Below, piece after piece: positions 44,641 through 55,269 of a stretch of 64,000 nucleotides of DNA. The stretch comes from Diabrotica undecimpunctata (lineage: Eukaryota > Arthropoda > Insecta > Coleoptera > Chrysomelidae). The notes under the pieces were generated by a model that saw nothing but the letters and a program-made list of their open reading frames with translations, was not told the DNA's origin and made no database searches. The stretch spans positions 146,391,108-146,455,107 of the forward strand of contig NC_092804.1 in assembly GCF_040954645.1 (NCBI RefSeq), written 5' to 3'. The translations under genes were made by a program, and so were the position numbers. Each line of letters begins with the position of its first letter. Position 1 is the first letter of the stretch.

Positions 44641-44948
44641 TATAAAGGATTTTTAATAAAATTTCTTGTTATATATGGTATACAGCCAACTACAGGAACT
44701 TATATTCCTTGTGGATTATTAATTAATGTTGTATATAGCATATTTCACAACGATTTGCGATATAGATGAAAAAAATGTAAAAAACGTATATTTCACAATT
44801 TCTGAATTATTCCTAAAAGTTTTATAAAATCTATGTATTTTCATCTTCATTAGTACCTAGTTTCAATTTTCCTTCGAATCCTCGGTTGTCCAACATTTTA
44901 AATTGTTTTACCAATGCTTTATTAATTTTTTCTCGTATGCTGTAAAAG

Positions 44949-44972
44949 GCCCATAGGACATATCCTATGGGC
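44949..44972. repeat. Perfect 10-bp hairpin
   Basis: GCCCATAGGA and TCCTATGGGC around a CATA loop. No function known. Confidence 0.7.
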
Positions 44973-45061
44973 TATTGATTATGTTTAAAAAAATAGATCT
45001 AAAGGAAGTACAACTTTAAGAGGTTTTATTATTTTATATGCTCAATGGACCCCAAATATGA

Positions 45062-45387
45062 AAATCCGCGGAGTGGTACCATTTAAAAGGGCGCGTTTTT
45101 TAGAAAGCGGGAATGTACTAGGGTACATTTGGGTGAATTCTATTCAGTTTTCGTACATATACAGAAAAGTTTTTCAAAATTAAATTGAATATAGAAATGT
45201 CAATTTTTAAAGTCAAACATAATTTTTATGACAAAAATATATTCAAAAAACGGAGGAAAAAAAAAGCGATTTTTCTTTTTTTGTCCCATAACTTTTTCGA
45301 CGGGGGTATAGGTATAGGCATTGCTTTACAGACAACAACTTTTATCCTTCCTCTTTATAATGCCATTTGGCATTATAAAGAGGAAGG
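45062..45387 (+). repeat. Dispersed 300-bp repeat, copy 2, ending in a hairpin
   Basis: Matches 24035-24350 over about 290 bp. It runs into a perfect 19-bp inverted repeat (45346-45364 with 45369-45387, loop ATTT). That hairpin is absent from copy 1. Confidence 0.7.
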
Positions 45388-45616
45388 CATAAAGTATTTA
45401 GGATTTACAGTCAACCAGATACCATTTTTCAAAATTCGCCAATTAATTATTTAATACCAAATTAATAATTTTAAGCAAGATACAGTTCTTCAGACTTTTC
45501 TACTTTTAACGATTATTGCGGCTCATATCTTAATTTCTCAATATAACTTTTTTCTTGTACATTTATGTATATAAATTACTAAATAAAAAAGAAAGCTTAT
45601 TTCCTGTACTTTAAAA

Positions 45617-45660
45617 TAGTCCTAAAATATTGTAAAATATTGTAAAATATTTTAGGACTA
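45617..45660. repeat. 15-bp perfect inverted repeat with repeated loop
   Basis: TAGTCCTAAAATATT pairs with AATATTTTAGGACTA; the loop repeats GTAAAATATT. AT-rich cruciform candidate. 45661-46120 contains no recognised gene. Confidence 0.7.
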
Positions 45661-46129
45661 ACGGTAACCAAAATATGGTTCGTCAAATGCTGATACTTGC
45701 AACGATTTGTACCTATATACCTAAATGTACAAGGAAAGAATATTCCAGTCACAGTGTTCAGAGACGAAAATGTCACTGAACCTCTAAAAATCATACGAAC
45801 AATCTGAATTTTGCCGAGAATGTCAATTTTGAGACCCCAAAAAATATACAAAAACTATTGCTGCTCCTAAGCCCGGGCTTCCCCCTCAAAACCCACTTCT
45901 CGTAGGTGGGAGGGAACAGAAAACATCGATTTACCAAGAATCCTGTATGTCGTAGAAAAAAATGTTTAAAGCAAAAAATGGAGCTGAGATAACGTTGAAC
46001 AAAAACATCTAATACCACTTTTTCTGTAGAATAAACCGTTCTCCCAGAAACAACGCTTGAAGCGACCGGCGATTTTAAATGTGTCGCTCGTGCGAAATCA
46101 TTTTTTTTAATAAAATTTTTATTAACTCG

Positions 46130-46745
46130 ACGGTAAAAATTCTTTTTAAATATAACTTACATTATCTTATGACTCGTTCTATCTGACAGTCCCTAACATT
46201 GCACTTTCCATTACTCTTTCTGTTGTGGCTAGTTTGTTCATATTTCCCTTGGTTAGAATCGAAGTTTGATATCCATATGTCATGATACGAAGGATGCACT
46301 GGTTAAACACTTTGTTTCTTAAGTATTGCGGTATTTTGCGGTTCTTAAGTATCCAACTGAGTTTTCCAAATCCTGCTCATGACAGTCGTGCTCTTCTCGT
46401 GATTTCCGTCCTTTGGTTCTCTTTATCAAGTTTCAGAATTTGGCCGTGGTAGATATGTTCCTACACTTGTTTTATCTTGTCTGGGGTCGTCTGTAATTGC
46501 CATTGTTTTTGTCATTATCATTTTTAGTTCGACGTATTGGGAGCTGTCTACGAGTTCCTCGAGTGTGCTCGCTATACTCACGGCGTCGTTAGCGAATCTG
46601 AGGTAGTTGTTGCTATTAACCTTGATGCCATATTTGAACTAATTTGTAGTTTTGAAGACGTCTTCTAGGCCTAGATTAAACAGCTTTTCCTTGTCGAAGT
46701 TCTCTCTTAATGGGAATGGGATTTATATTTTCGTCTAGTTGTACT
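46130..46745 (-). pseudogene. LINE RT C-terminal half
   Basis: Minus strand in shifting frames: a GVRQG-like start near 46690, then EYSEHTRGTR-type remnants. A clear tail follows: FGKLSWILKNRKIPQYLRNK, VFNQCILRIMTYGYQTSILT, then ERVMESAMLG near 46200. The pattern AFGKL..IL....IP..LK.KVFNQCILPVLTYG belongs to the same LINE family as 55270-57188. The palm motif is destroyed. A fossil. Confidence 0.65.
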
Positions 46746-46804
46746 ATCATAGTTGCGTTTTCATATATTATTATGTATTAGTTCCCTATATCTCGAATAT
46801 ATTC

Positions 46805-48050
46805 TTCTTCTTCATATCAGAGTTATCAAACGTTGTCAATCACCATTACGAAGGCTTCTCGATCTTCTGCCACATGGAATAATTGTCCCGCATTTAATAT
46901 CTCAGTCCATTCACGAATGTCTTTTAACCAAGAAACCTGTTTTCCTCCTTCATCTCTACGGCCTTCTATTCTGCCTTCAAGGATCAGTTGTAATACTCTA
47001 TATAGATTTCCCACCATTATATGTCTGAGATAAGAGATTTTCCGGTGTATAACAGTTTTTAGCAATTCTTTATCTCTGTTGACCCTCCTTAGTATTACCT
47101 CATTAGTTTTTCTTGCTGTCCAAGTTATCTTCACCATAGGTCTATGTATTCACGTTTTCAATGCTTCTAATTCTATTTAAACTTGATACTTTTAGTATAC
47201 ACACTTCTGCTTCATGCAAAAGTACAGACTAAATATTGCACTTAATCATTCTTTGTCTTGGTTTTAAACTGAGATGATTATTGCAAAGAAATGTTTTTAT
47301 TTTCATAAATGTAGTTTTAAAATTGTTATTCTTGGTTTTATTTCTATGTCTGGATCTAGTTGGTCCGTTATGACAGTTCCCAAATATGCAATTTTGTGAA
47401 CTTTCTCAAATTGGACTCCATTTAATTAAAGCTCTGCACCAGGATGTGGGTTACAACCAAAGAGTAAAGAGTTTGGTTTTGTCTGAGTTTATTTTAATGC
47501 CCATTTCCTCTCCTACTTCGTGAATACGATTAAGGAATTTTTGGAGACCTTCGATATTTTCTGACAGAATTACTGTATTGTTCGCGTATCTAATTACATT
47601 AAGTAGTTCCCAGTTGATTTTGATTCCATATGGCTGTCTGTAAAGTGCCTTTTTAAATAGCTGGTCCGTGTTGGATACAAAATACTCCTCGTTGTATGGA
47701 AATTTCGTCGGTGTAATTGTTTCCAATTTTTACAATAACAGTTTGATTCCCGTACAGATTTTTAATGGCACGAATATCTTTGTTATCTATTCCTATATTT
47801 TTTAGCATCTGCAATAATTTTACATGCTGTACTCTATCGAATGCCTTTTTAAGTCAACGAAGCATGCAAATACATCTATTCTTTGATCATGACATTTTTG
47901 TAATAGAATATTTAACGCAAAAAGTGCCTCCCTAGTTCCCATAGCATTTCCAAACCAAATTGGGTTTGGAAGATCTTGGAGATCTTCTTTGCATTTGAGT
48001 AATTCTGTTGTGGAGTATTCTTTAAAAAATCTTAAGAGTGTGGCTTATTA
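46805..48050 (-). pseudogene. LINE RT fragment, catalytic Asp residues lost
   Basis: Minus strand 47726-47451: KINWELLNVIRYANNTVILS then GLQKFLNRIHEVGEEMGIKI, where the palm motif YADD has become YANN. After frameshifts the tail at 47137-46826 reads MVKITWTARKTNEVILRRVN, ISYLRHIMVGNLYRVLQLI, then KQVSWLKDIREWTEILNAGQ and a final MVIDNV. Its 3' end is CTTCTTCTTC-like on the plus strand at 46805. The 5' side to about 48050 carries RT fingers remnants (the minus strand of 47830-47860 resembles a KAFDRVQHVKLLQ block). Inactive. Confidence 0.8.
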
Positions 48051-48734
48051 GGCTAATTAATCGATATTCTGAGAATTTTCTAGCATTGTGTTTTTTAGAT
48101 ATTGTAAAAAAGATTGAATTGAGCCAGTCTGCAGAAATCACCTCAGTGTTATATATTGACTAAAAAAGTTATATAACGAATATTTTCTACAATAATTAAT
48201 AGCTTGTTCTATCGCCACATCTCGATACTGAGTCATAGTGATTTATATTGTTCAGTACAGAGAGGATTTTAATTAAATTCTCATAAAGAATTATCATGAC
48301 ATGAGATTTTGTAGGTACTCATTTTTGTATCTTAATTTGCCTGTGATTAATGCTCGAAATATTTAAAGGCTTTTTGCTAAATATATGTCTAGTATTACAA
48401 ACGTCAGCATGTTGCCTCAATTTAGATAATGCGAAAAATAACGACTTACTCTGACAAAACTGCAACGCAGCATAAACTGGCTTTTGTTTTAATTGACAAA
48501 ATGGCCACTGTAACAAGAAGACGATTCAAATATTTATTGACAATCACTACCAATAAATAAGTATACATTACATTGTTTTTTGTCGACATCACTTTTAAAG
48601 TATTCAAAATTAGTTTATGTACGATTAAAAAACAGGTATTTAATTCGGTGATATTAAATCAATGTTAGGGATTACATTCAGTCATCTACATATCCATCAT
48701 TGTCTTTACTTCGATACAGTGTAGGCTTCCTTAT
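48051..48734. other. Spacer without recognisable gene
   Basis: No supported feature. The minus-strand open stretch at 48319-48516 is not recognised. Confidence 0.4.
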
Positions 48735-49776
48735 ATAACGGGTGTTCTTTAGATATATTATAACTTTGAAATGGAATAAAACAAAGACGATATTTATAAA
48801 TTTACCTTTAATTGACTTTATTCAAAAGATAATCTTTTAGGCATACACTAGCACCTTCACATATCCCCACCTAAAATAGTCTAGTAGTGTTAAATTGCAC
48901 AATCTTTGAGGCCAATTCACAACTTTTCAAACGTTTTCAAAGGCACAATCAAACGTTTCCATCAATAAATCAATTGTGTCACGATCTGTGTGACATGTTG
49001 CGCCGTCTTATTGAAACGACAGCTTCTGCACATTATAATTGTTCAATTGGGGAATGAAAAAGGGAGTAATCTCTATAGCGGTCACCATTGATTGTAACGT
49101 TCTGACTAGCACCGTTTTTAAAGAAGTACAGTTCAATGATTGTACCAGACCATAAAGCACACCAAACAGTCAGTATTTCTGGATGTAATGGTTTCTCAAC
49201 ATACATTTGAGGATTATCTTAACTCCAAATAGGGCAGTTTTGTTTGTTGACGTAGCCATTCAACCAAAAGTGAGCTTCATCGCTTATGAAAATCGGATTC
49301 AACGGCAATCTCGTTTGGGACCCACTCACTGAACCTACGAATCTATGCCTTAATAGTTGATGAAGTTCCTTCAATCCTTGCGTGATTGTATGAGTTGGAT
49401 TTTGTAAGTACGCAAATTCCATAAAGTGGATGAACACGTATCCAACCGTTGTGCACGATGGCAGATAGACTGATTCGGGTCTTCCTGTGTACTTCTTTCT
49501 ACAGCAGTCACAACTTCTTCTGTACCACGTGTCTGAGGATGCATATTACCATAGGACCCTAAAATGGTCGTAGTGCGCGATAGGTTTTTCGAACAGAATT
49601 ATAATTTTCAAAATAAGTTAGTACAATTTGGAAGCCCAGTTCTGGCGTCAAGTCTATTCATGCTGAAATGCCAAATTGAACTTAACATAAATGACTTGAC
49701 AGCTGCCAAAATGGCCGACATTTAAAAAAATGTTACCAACTTACATTTATATGCCTCTATAAAACACCCTTTATTT
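48735..49776 (-). mobile_element. 1.04-kb mariner-like element
   Basis: Ends are inverted: left AACGGGTGTTCTTTAGATATAT and the reverse complement of the right end AATAAAGGGTGTTTTATAGAGG share GGGTGTT(C/T)TWTAGA. Inside, on the minus strand, LPLNPIFISDEAHFWLNGYV (49219-49437) holds the SDEAHF block with the first catalytic Asp of the insect mariner-like (DUF4817-associated) group. After frameshifts comes HPEILTVWCALW, then GTIIELYFFKNG-like sequence near 49130. The rest down to 48840 is decayed. Confidence 0.75.
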
Positions 49777-49796
49777 ATACATAAGTTGCTATCACA

Positions 49797-50510
49797 AATC
49801 TTCTTCTTGATGTCCCTATCCGTGACGAATATTCAGGATCATCATGGTAATGGTAATCTTTATCTTGTCTGCAGCAGCCCGGAATAGCTGCACAGGTGTT
49901 GTCTTGAACCAGGTTGAGATTCTTTAACCAGGATATTCTTTTTCTTTCTGTACCTCGCTTTCCAGATATTTTTCCTTACATAGTGGCTTGTAGTAATATA
50001 TATCTGAATTCGTTTTGAACATGTGTCTTAAGTATTGTAACTTTCAAGATCTGATGGTGGTCAATACCTTTTGGTTTTCTTTCATGCTTCCTCAGAAGCA
50101 CGAAGGAAAACCAAACTTTTCATCTTTGCACTGTTGCACCATTGCACTTTCTCCTCATTTGTGACTCGGTTAGTCTAAGGGATCTTAAGTATTTTCCGAA
50201 ATAACCACGTCGCAAATGCTTCCAATCGTCTGCACACATCTTTATTCAATGTCCAAGATTCAACCAATATAAAAAAGTTCTTCATTTAATATGGTCCCGA
50301 GGTAGTTGCAGTGCGGCACTTTTCTACTGAGGCATTGATTATAAACCACCACCCCCATGTGTGGTTTATAATCAATGACTGAGGTTTGGTTAAAGTAACG
50401 ACTTTCTGTTATATTTTTCTTGCCAATTATCATGAGATTTGTCTGTGTTACATTTATATTGAGTCCATATTGTTAACTGTCTTCTAAAATCTCCGCAAAT
50501 ACTACGATGT
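49797..50510 (-). pseudogene. LINE 3' half, same family as 16531-17611
   Basis: The plus strand begins CTTCTTCTTGATGTCCCTAT, then a CGTGACGAATATTCAGGATC block, which parallels 16540-16580 closely. On the minus strand pieces correspond to the WLKNLNLVQDNTCA-like tail and an ESWTLN-type block. A 45-bp hairpin with flanking duplication sits inside at 50326-50384. Many frameshifts. Near 50510 it gives way to a different LINE. Confidence 0.75.
50333..50377. mobile_element. 45-bp hairpin insertion flanked by ACTGAGG duplication
   Basis: 50333-50349 and 50361-50377 are perfect 17-bp inverted repeats (CATTGATTATAAACCAC) around an 11-nt loop (CACCCCCATGT). ACTGAGG occurs on both sides (50326-50332; 50378-50384). 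The related LINE copy at 16531-17611 lacks it at the matching point (near 17145), so it is an insertion. Confidence 0.8.
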
Positions 50511-50960
50511 CATCTGATTATCGCCGTACCGTCCCATTTTTCCAATATTTACCTTAATTTCCTTTCGGTTTTTAATAACACATCATCAGTATGCATTAAC
50601 CATCAAAGAATGTTACCCTGTAGTTTATCTGATATGTGATTCAACATTAATGAGAATAAATAAGAACTAAGCTTAGAGCCTTGGTGCAATCCTATTTTCA
50701 GATGAAATTTGTCAGTGTCTCCTATCCTGTTCTAATTACTATTACTGTCTATATCTCTCAAAATCGTCACCTATTCACGGGGAAATCCGTTCTTATTTCG
50801 TGTCTACTACAGTACCACCCGAGAAACCCTAACAGATGCTTTTCCAAGTTCCATGAACATTACATGAGCGTTTGTTTGTTTATTCCTTATTTTCCATCAG
50901 CTGCCTTATAAAGTTAGTTGTATCTCTTTTTAATCTGCCTTTTATTCCTATAAGTCCAAA
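50511..50960 (-). pseudogene. Second LINE RT fragment, different family
   Basis: Minus strand: MFMELGKASVRVSRVVL (RT fingers, AFDRVPR-type) near 50870. Then DTDKFHLKIGLHQGSKLSSY, LFSLMLNHISDKLQGN and a palm block MHTDDVLLKTERKLR near 50600. GLHQGS-LSPYLF and ADDVVL are the expected forms. The palm retains TDD in place of ADD. It abuts the 3' part of another LINE at about 50510. Confidence 0.7.
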
Positions 50961-51952
50961 CGGTTTGTTGGATATTTGTTTCTTCACGTATGCATTCCCT
51001 CTTCGATTTAGTAACTTTCTTTCGGACTTTTTAATATCATCCGATATTCGTATTGTTATTTTTTTGTGTTACACCGTACTTCAATGCTATATATTACTTA
51101 TATTTATTTTAAAAGATTTGCTTGCATCTTGCATCAAGACAGTTTTTTCTTTTCATTAATTGATTTATTGACGCAAGTTATATACTGATTATATAATTTG
51201 ACGTTCAGAATGAACTTAAATTTGCCTAACTCTTATTAAATGCCTGCGTTATCTTCAAGCCAATCCTTTCAATGCCTGTGCTCTTAACTTACTGCCATTT
51301 GTAAACGTCTACGCATATCTAATAACTCTTTGTAAGGACCGGAAGAACTTTTCAGCACGTTGATAGATCATATTAATTGTGTTTCTCTCGTTTATCTATA
51401 CTTATCGACAACTACTTACATTTCCAAATCAACTTTTTAAAATCTAAAGTTTGTAAGGTAAAAGTAGCCCAATTCTTATTATTGTCTCGAGCTACCCCAG
51501 TTTAAAAAAATGTTCTACGTGCCATAGAAGGCGAGATATGGTAAATTTTTCCAGTGCGCTTCAATATAAAGTTCTATTCTAAAAAAAATGGTGCTCGGAA
51601 AGTTCTCCCCTCCACTTTAACATGGCGGTATTTTATGAATACGATCATTTTAACGGGTTGTAACTTTTTACACGTTCTTTGTATATGCCATATAGGTCTT
51701 CACTTATAATCTGTTTAATTTCAGCTCTTAATGTTGATAAACAATGGAAATAATATTTTAAGAAAAAAATTCTATCTTGGTTCTAATTGGCCATAGAAGA
51801 TTTTTTTTAATGTGTTTTTTCACCATCTTTTCAGTGAGCCTACTTACAAGCGTGTGACATAAAAATAACAAAGTTATTAGAAATGTTTATAAGCTAAAAA
51901 GTCAGCCCCTTTCACACGGTTTTTTTTAATAATAATTTCGATAAAATGTTGA
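50961..51952. other. Spacer without recognisable gene
   Basis: AT-rich. 51480-51660 is slightly more complex but unrecognised. Confidence 0.4.
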
Positions 51953-51968
51953 AATTTGTTTAAGATAT

Positions 51969-52992
51969 TGTTCTGAAGCTATTTTCTTGTGGAATTTTAA
52001 ATTAATTACCATTTAAATGGGAATAAGCCACAATTAAAGGTTAAAAAACGTTTATTGACGTTTCAATTTCCACTTCGGAAATCGTTCTCAAAATACAAAC
52101 ATTAGTAAATTAAACAAATTTTGTTTTTTGTTACTTAGTGAAAAATTCTTCTAATAATTTAATTTTATCTGACTCATCTATATTGAGAATTCAGACATAC
52201 ATTATACATTTTAAAGTAGACGACTTTAAAATGATATTGCCAATATTGTTGAGTTGCGTTCCTGGGACGACTTTACTTATAAGATAGTTCATTCGATTAC
52301 ATGAAATCAACTTTAACTTGAGAATATCCGTCAGAAAAGATCATAAGATGCAATTCGTCTTTAAAAAGATAAATACATGCCATGATGACAGTAAAATTCT
52401 CCTGTTAGTAATTCCATAAGTCAGTAACATATAGAGAATACATCATTTATGTTTTTTAAATAACAAACATATAAAATCGGAATTTGGTGTTTATTGAAGG
52501 TAAACTAAATGCACGATCAAATACTTACTATGTCGGGATAGTATCATGAGGTTTTTTCCTGGTTTTTCCCTCATAATTTACTATGGAATCATTAACAGGA
52601 GATTTTAACTGTCATCATGGCATGTATTTGTCTTTTTAAAGACGAATTACATGTTATGATCTTTTCTGACGGATATTCTCAAGTTAAAGTTGATTTCATG
52701 TAATCGAATGAACTATCTTATAAGTAAAGTCGTCCCAGGAACGCAACTCAACAATATTGGCAATATCATTTTAAAGTCGTCTACTTTAAAATGTATAATG
52801 TATGTCCGAATTGTCAATATAGATGAGTCAGATAAAATTAAATTATTAGAAGGATTTTTCACTAAGTAACAAAAAACAAAATTGGTTTAATTTACTAATG
52901 TTTGTATTTTGAGAACGATTTCCGAAGTGGAAATTGAAACGTCAATAAACGTATTTTAACCTTTAATTGTGGCTTATTCCCATTTAAATAGT
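51969..52992. mobile_element. 1.0-kb Penelope-like foldback with 16-bp target duplication
   Basis: Two arms of about 400 bp (about 52010-52410 and 52590-52990) are inverted copies of one another around a loop of about 170 bp. Each arm holds the pseudo-LTR module (AAGCCACAATTAAAGGTTAA and its complement) and the GAAACGTC hairpin. The left arm extends about 40 bp further, into a sequence equivalent to the inverted start of the ORF at 14246. AATTTGTTTAAGATAT flanks the unit on both sides (51953-51968; 52993-53008). No protein is encoded. Confidence 0.8.
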
Positions 52993-53379
52993 AATTTGTT
53001 TAAGATATCTTAAAGTTGAAGCCTAATCGATTGCGATCTGCTAAATACCTATAGGGTCCCTTTTTGGGAAGTACAGTTGTTTAAATAATCGCCCTCCTCT
53101 CTCCTCGGATAAACAAATTGAATAACTTACAATTTATTTGGTCGATCTAGCTGAATAACTCATTAATTGTCATAATTTCAAGTTTCATAGCAATATTCAA
53201 AAAACAAAGTTGTTAACATTTATAAATTACAGCAAAAATAAAGGTTTTTTGCAATTATTTTGGTCAATTGCAATTGCAATTTGGAAATCGAGGATTTTTC
53301 ACATATATACTAGGGGGATATAATTGATTTTTGGAAATCGTTCTCAAAACACAAACTAAATTTATATTTTGAGAATAAA

Positions 53380-53495
53380 ATAAATAAAAGAACGGTTTTC
53401 GAAGTTGACGTCAAAATAAACTATTTTCAACTGAAATGTGGTTAATTCAGATTAGAGATAGTAAATAGTATTAACATACCACAAGAAAATAGCTT
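53380..53495 (+). repeat. Degenerate Penelope-like pseudo-LTR
   Basis: GAACGGTTTTCGAAGTTGACG and further ACCACAAGAAAATAGCTTCC parallel the sense module and ORF start of 14161-14275, with many substitutions and a lost hairpin arm. It is an older copy of the family, 400 bp from the younger one. 53009-53379 shows nothing else. Confidence 0.6.
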
Positions 53496-55240
53496 CCTTT
53501 TGAAGGGTCACGTAAATAATTAATGTTTTAAATCCATCAGTATTTTTCTTTGCCTGCATATTGTTGCAGTCTCGAAGCAAAACTTTGATTTTACGTATTT
53601 TGATTGTAAATATCTCCACAGAATTTATTATTTAGCTCTTTCCCTTATTTATTAAACAAAGAAACGACAACTTTCTCTAAATATCTTAATGAGTTTGTTT
53701 ACGTCTAGAGTATTTTTTCTACAATAGGATTTATAATTTTTTGTCTAATTACGTAAAATTGAAATTATTTATGTATATTATGGTTACTGACAATTAAATA
53801 TTTCGAATAAATATTTGTTTATTCTACTGGCATTGACAAGTTTCAAAATATTTGTCTAAATATAATAAACAAGTTCAAGAAAATAAAAAAGAAATCTATG
53901 AGTCATCAATAAATACTCAAAACTTGTACCTAGTAGTCTGTCATTACTGTAGAATAACAGATCATACCCCAAGATTACAATTTTTTCATGCCGCCTATTA
54001 GTCCAGGGCAATAAGCTTTATCTCGTGACACCGACCCCTCCAAGCAAATGACAGTTGTTTTGAGTAGTGAGTAGTAACACCCAGGGGAATAAGACCGAAA
54101 ACAATAACAAAAATATAAACTCAACTGTGCGTTTAGTGGAAAACCGAAATAACACATCTGTATTTTTATGAAATTTGGCACGTCTTGACACGAATTTTGT
54201 GAAAAATATCTGCCTTTCTTTTTTTATTATTATCTCTTTCACCCTGTTCTTTTTTATTTTTACACATGCGTTAATTACCATTATACCTTTTTTGGTGTCC
54301 TTTCCGTGGATCATAACTGCTGAGAATATTTCTCTTTATTAGCTTCTATTTCTTAATAATAGCCTTCTATCGACTTATACTTTTTCTATAAATTATAGAT
54401 ATATATTATAGATTTTGTATTTTGTCACAGGCGCATATCACAGGCACTAATACCAATTATACAATATATATTATTATACACTAATTATAATTATTTTATC
54501 TTTAACCGTTGATTCTTATCTCATCACTTACGATTTCAACATTTTTTCCAAATTATTAAAATAGAGCAAACTAAACATATTTTCAGTCTAAAATGAGATC
54601 TTAACTTGGACCGTTGGTATGTATGATCAAAAAAAAAGTGTGATTTTTTTTTAAATCAGTTCTGCTTTCCACATGTTTCGTACACTACTTGGCTTGCGAA
54701 ATGCGTGAAAAGCTAGTTTTTCATTTAAGGACTGTAGTGCCAGGTTGATAATGATTAAACTCTGATGCTACTGTTAAGGTTTTAAACTCTAGTATTATTA
54801 GCAGAATCTATTTAAGATGGCGTATTATACCGATTTTAAAATGTGCTTTAAATTTGAACGGAAGAAATACAGATAAAATCTGTGCCTAAAAATAAACTTA
54901 ATAAATAATCAGAGTTTGGTGATACGTGTATATTTTATCGCGTTCTAAAAATAAATAGTATTAAAACTCTTTCATATTTTGAAAACTGTAATTGTCTAAG
55001 ATGTCGGTAATGAACGTCTTTTTGACAAACATTCGTCTACTTCTCGTGCAATTTTATTTCGAAGGTTGACTGTTATGATATGTGTATGTCATGCCATCTA
55101 GAACTGCTTCAAATATTTGAAAAAATAAAACAGCTTTTTTCATTCTAAGATGTGTATTCCTTGAATTGTTCCCTAAAGTATCTGTAACACGCATTTAAAT
55201 TTCCCAATATATAACTTCCATATTGCAAGCTTATACCATT
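53496..55240. other. AT-rich spacer without recognisable gene
   Basis: Open stretches near 53975-54314 on the minus strand are lysine-rich, overlap one another and were not recognised. Confidence 0.45.
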
Positions 55241-55269
55241 TTTCTTTTTTTTTAAGCCCTTCTCTCTAT

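Noticed and set aside
46753..47033. Plus-strand open frames
   Set aside because: Shadows of the minus-strand LINE tail with WLKDIREW motif.
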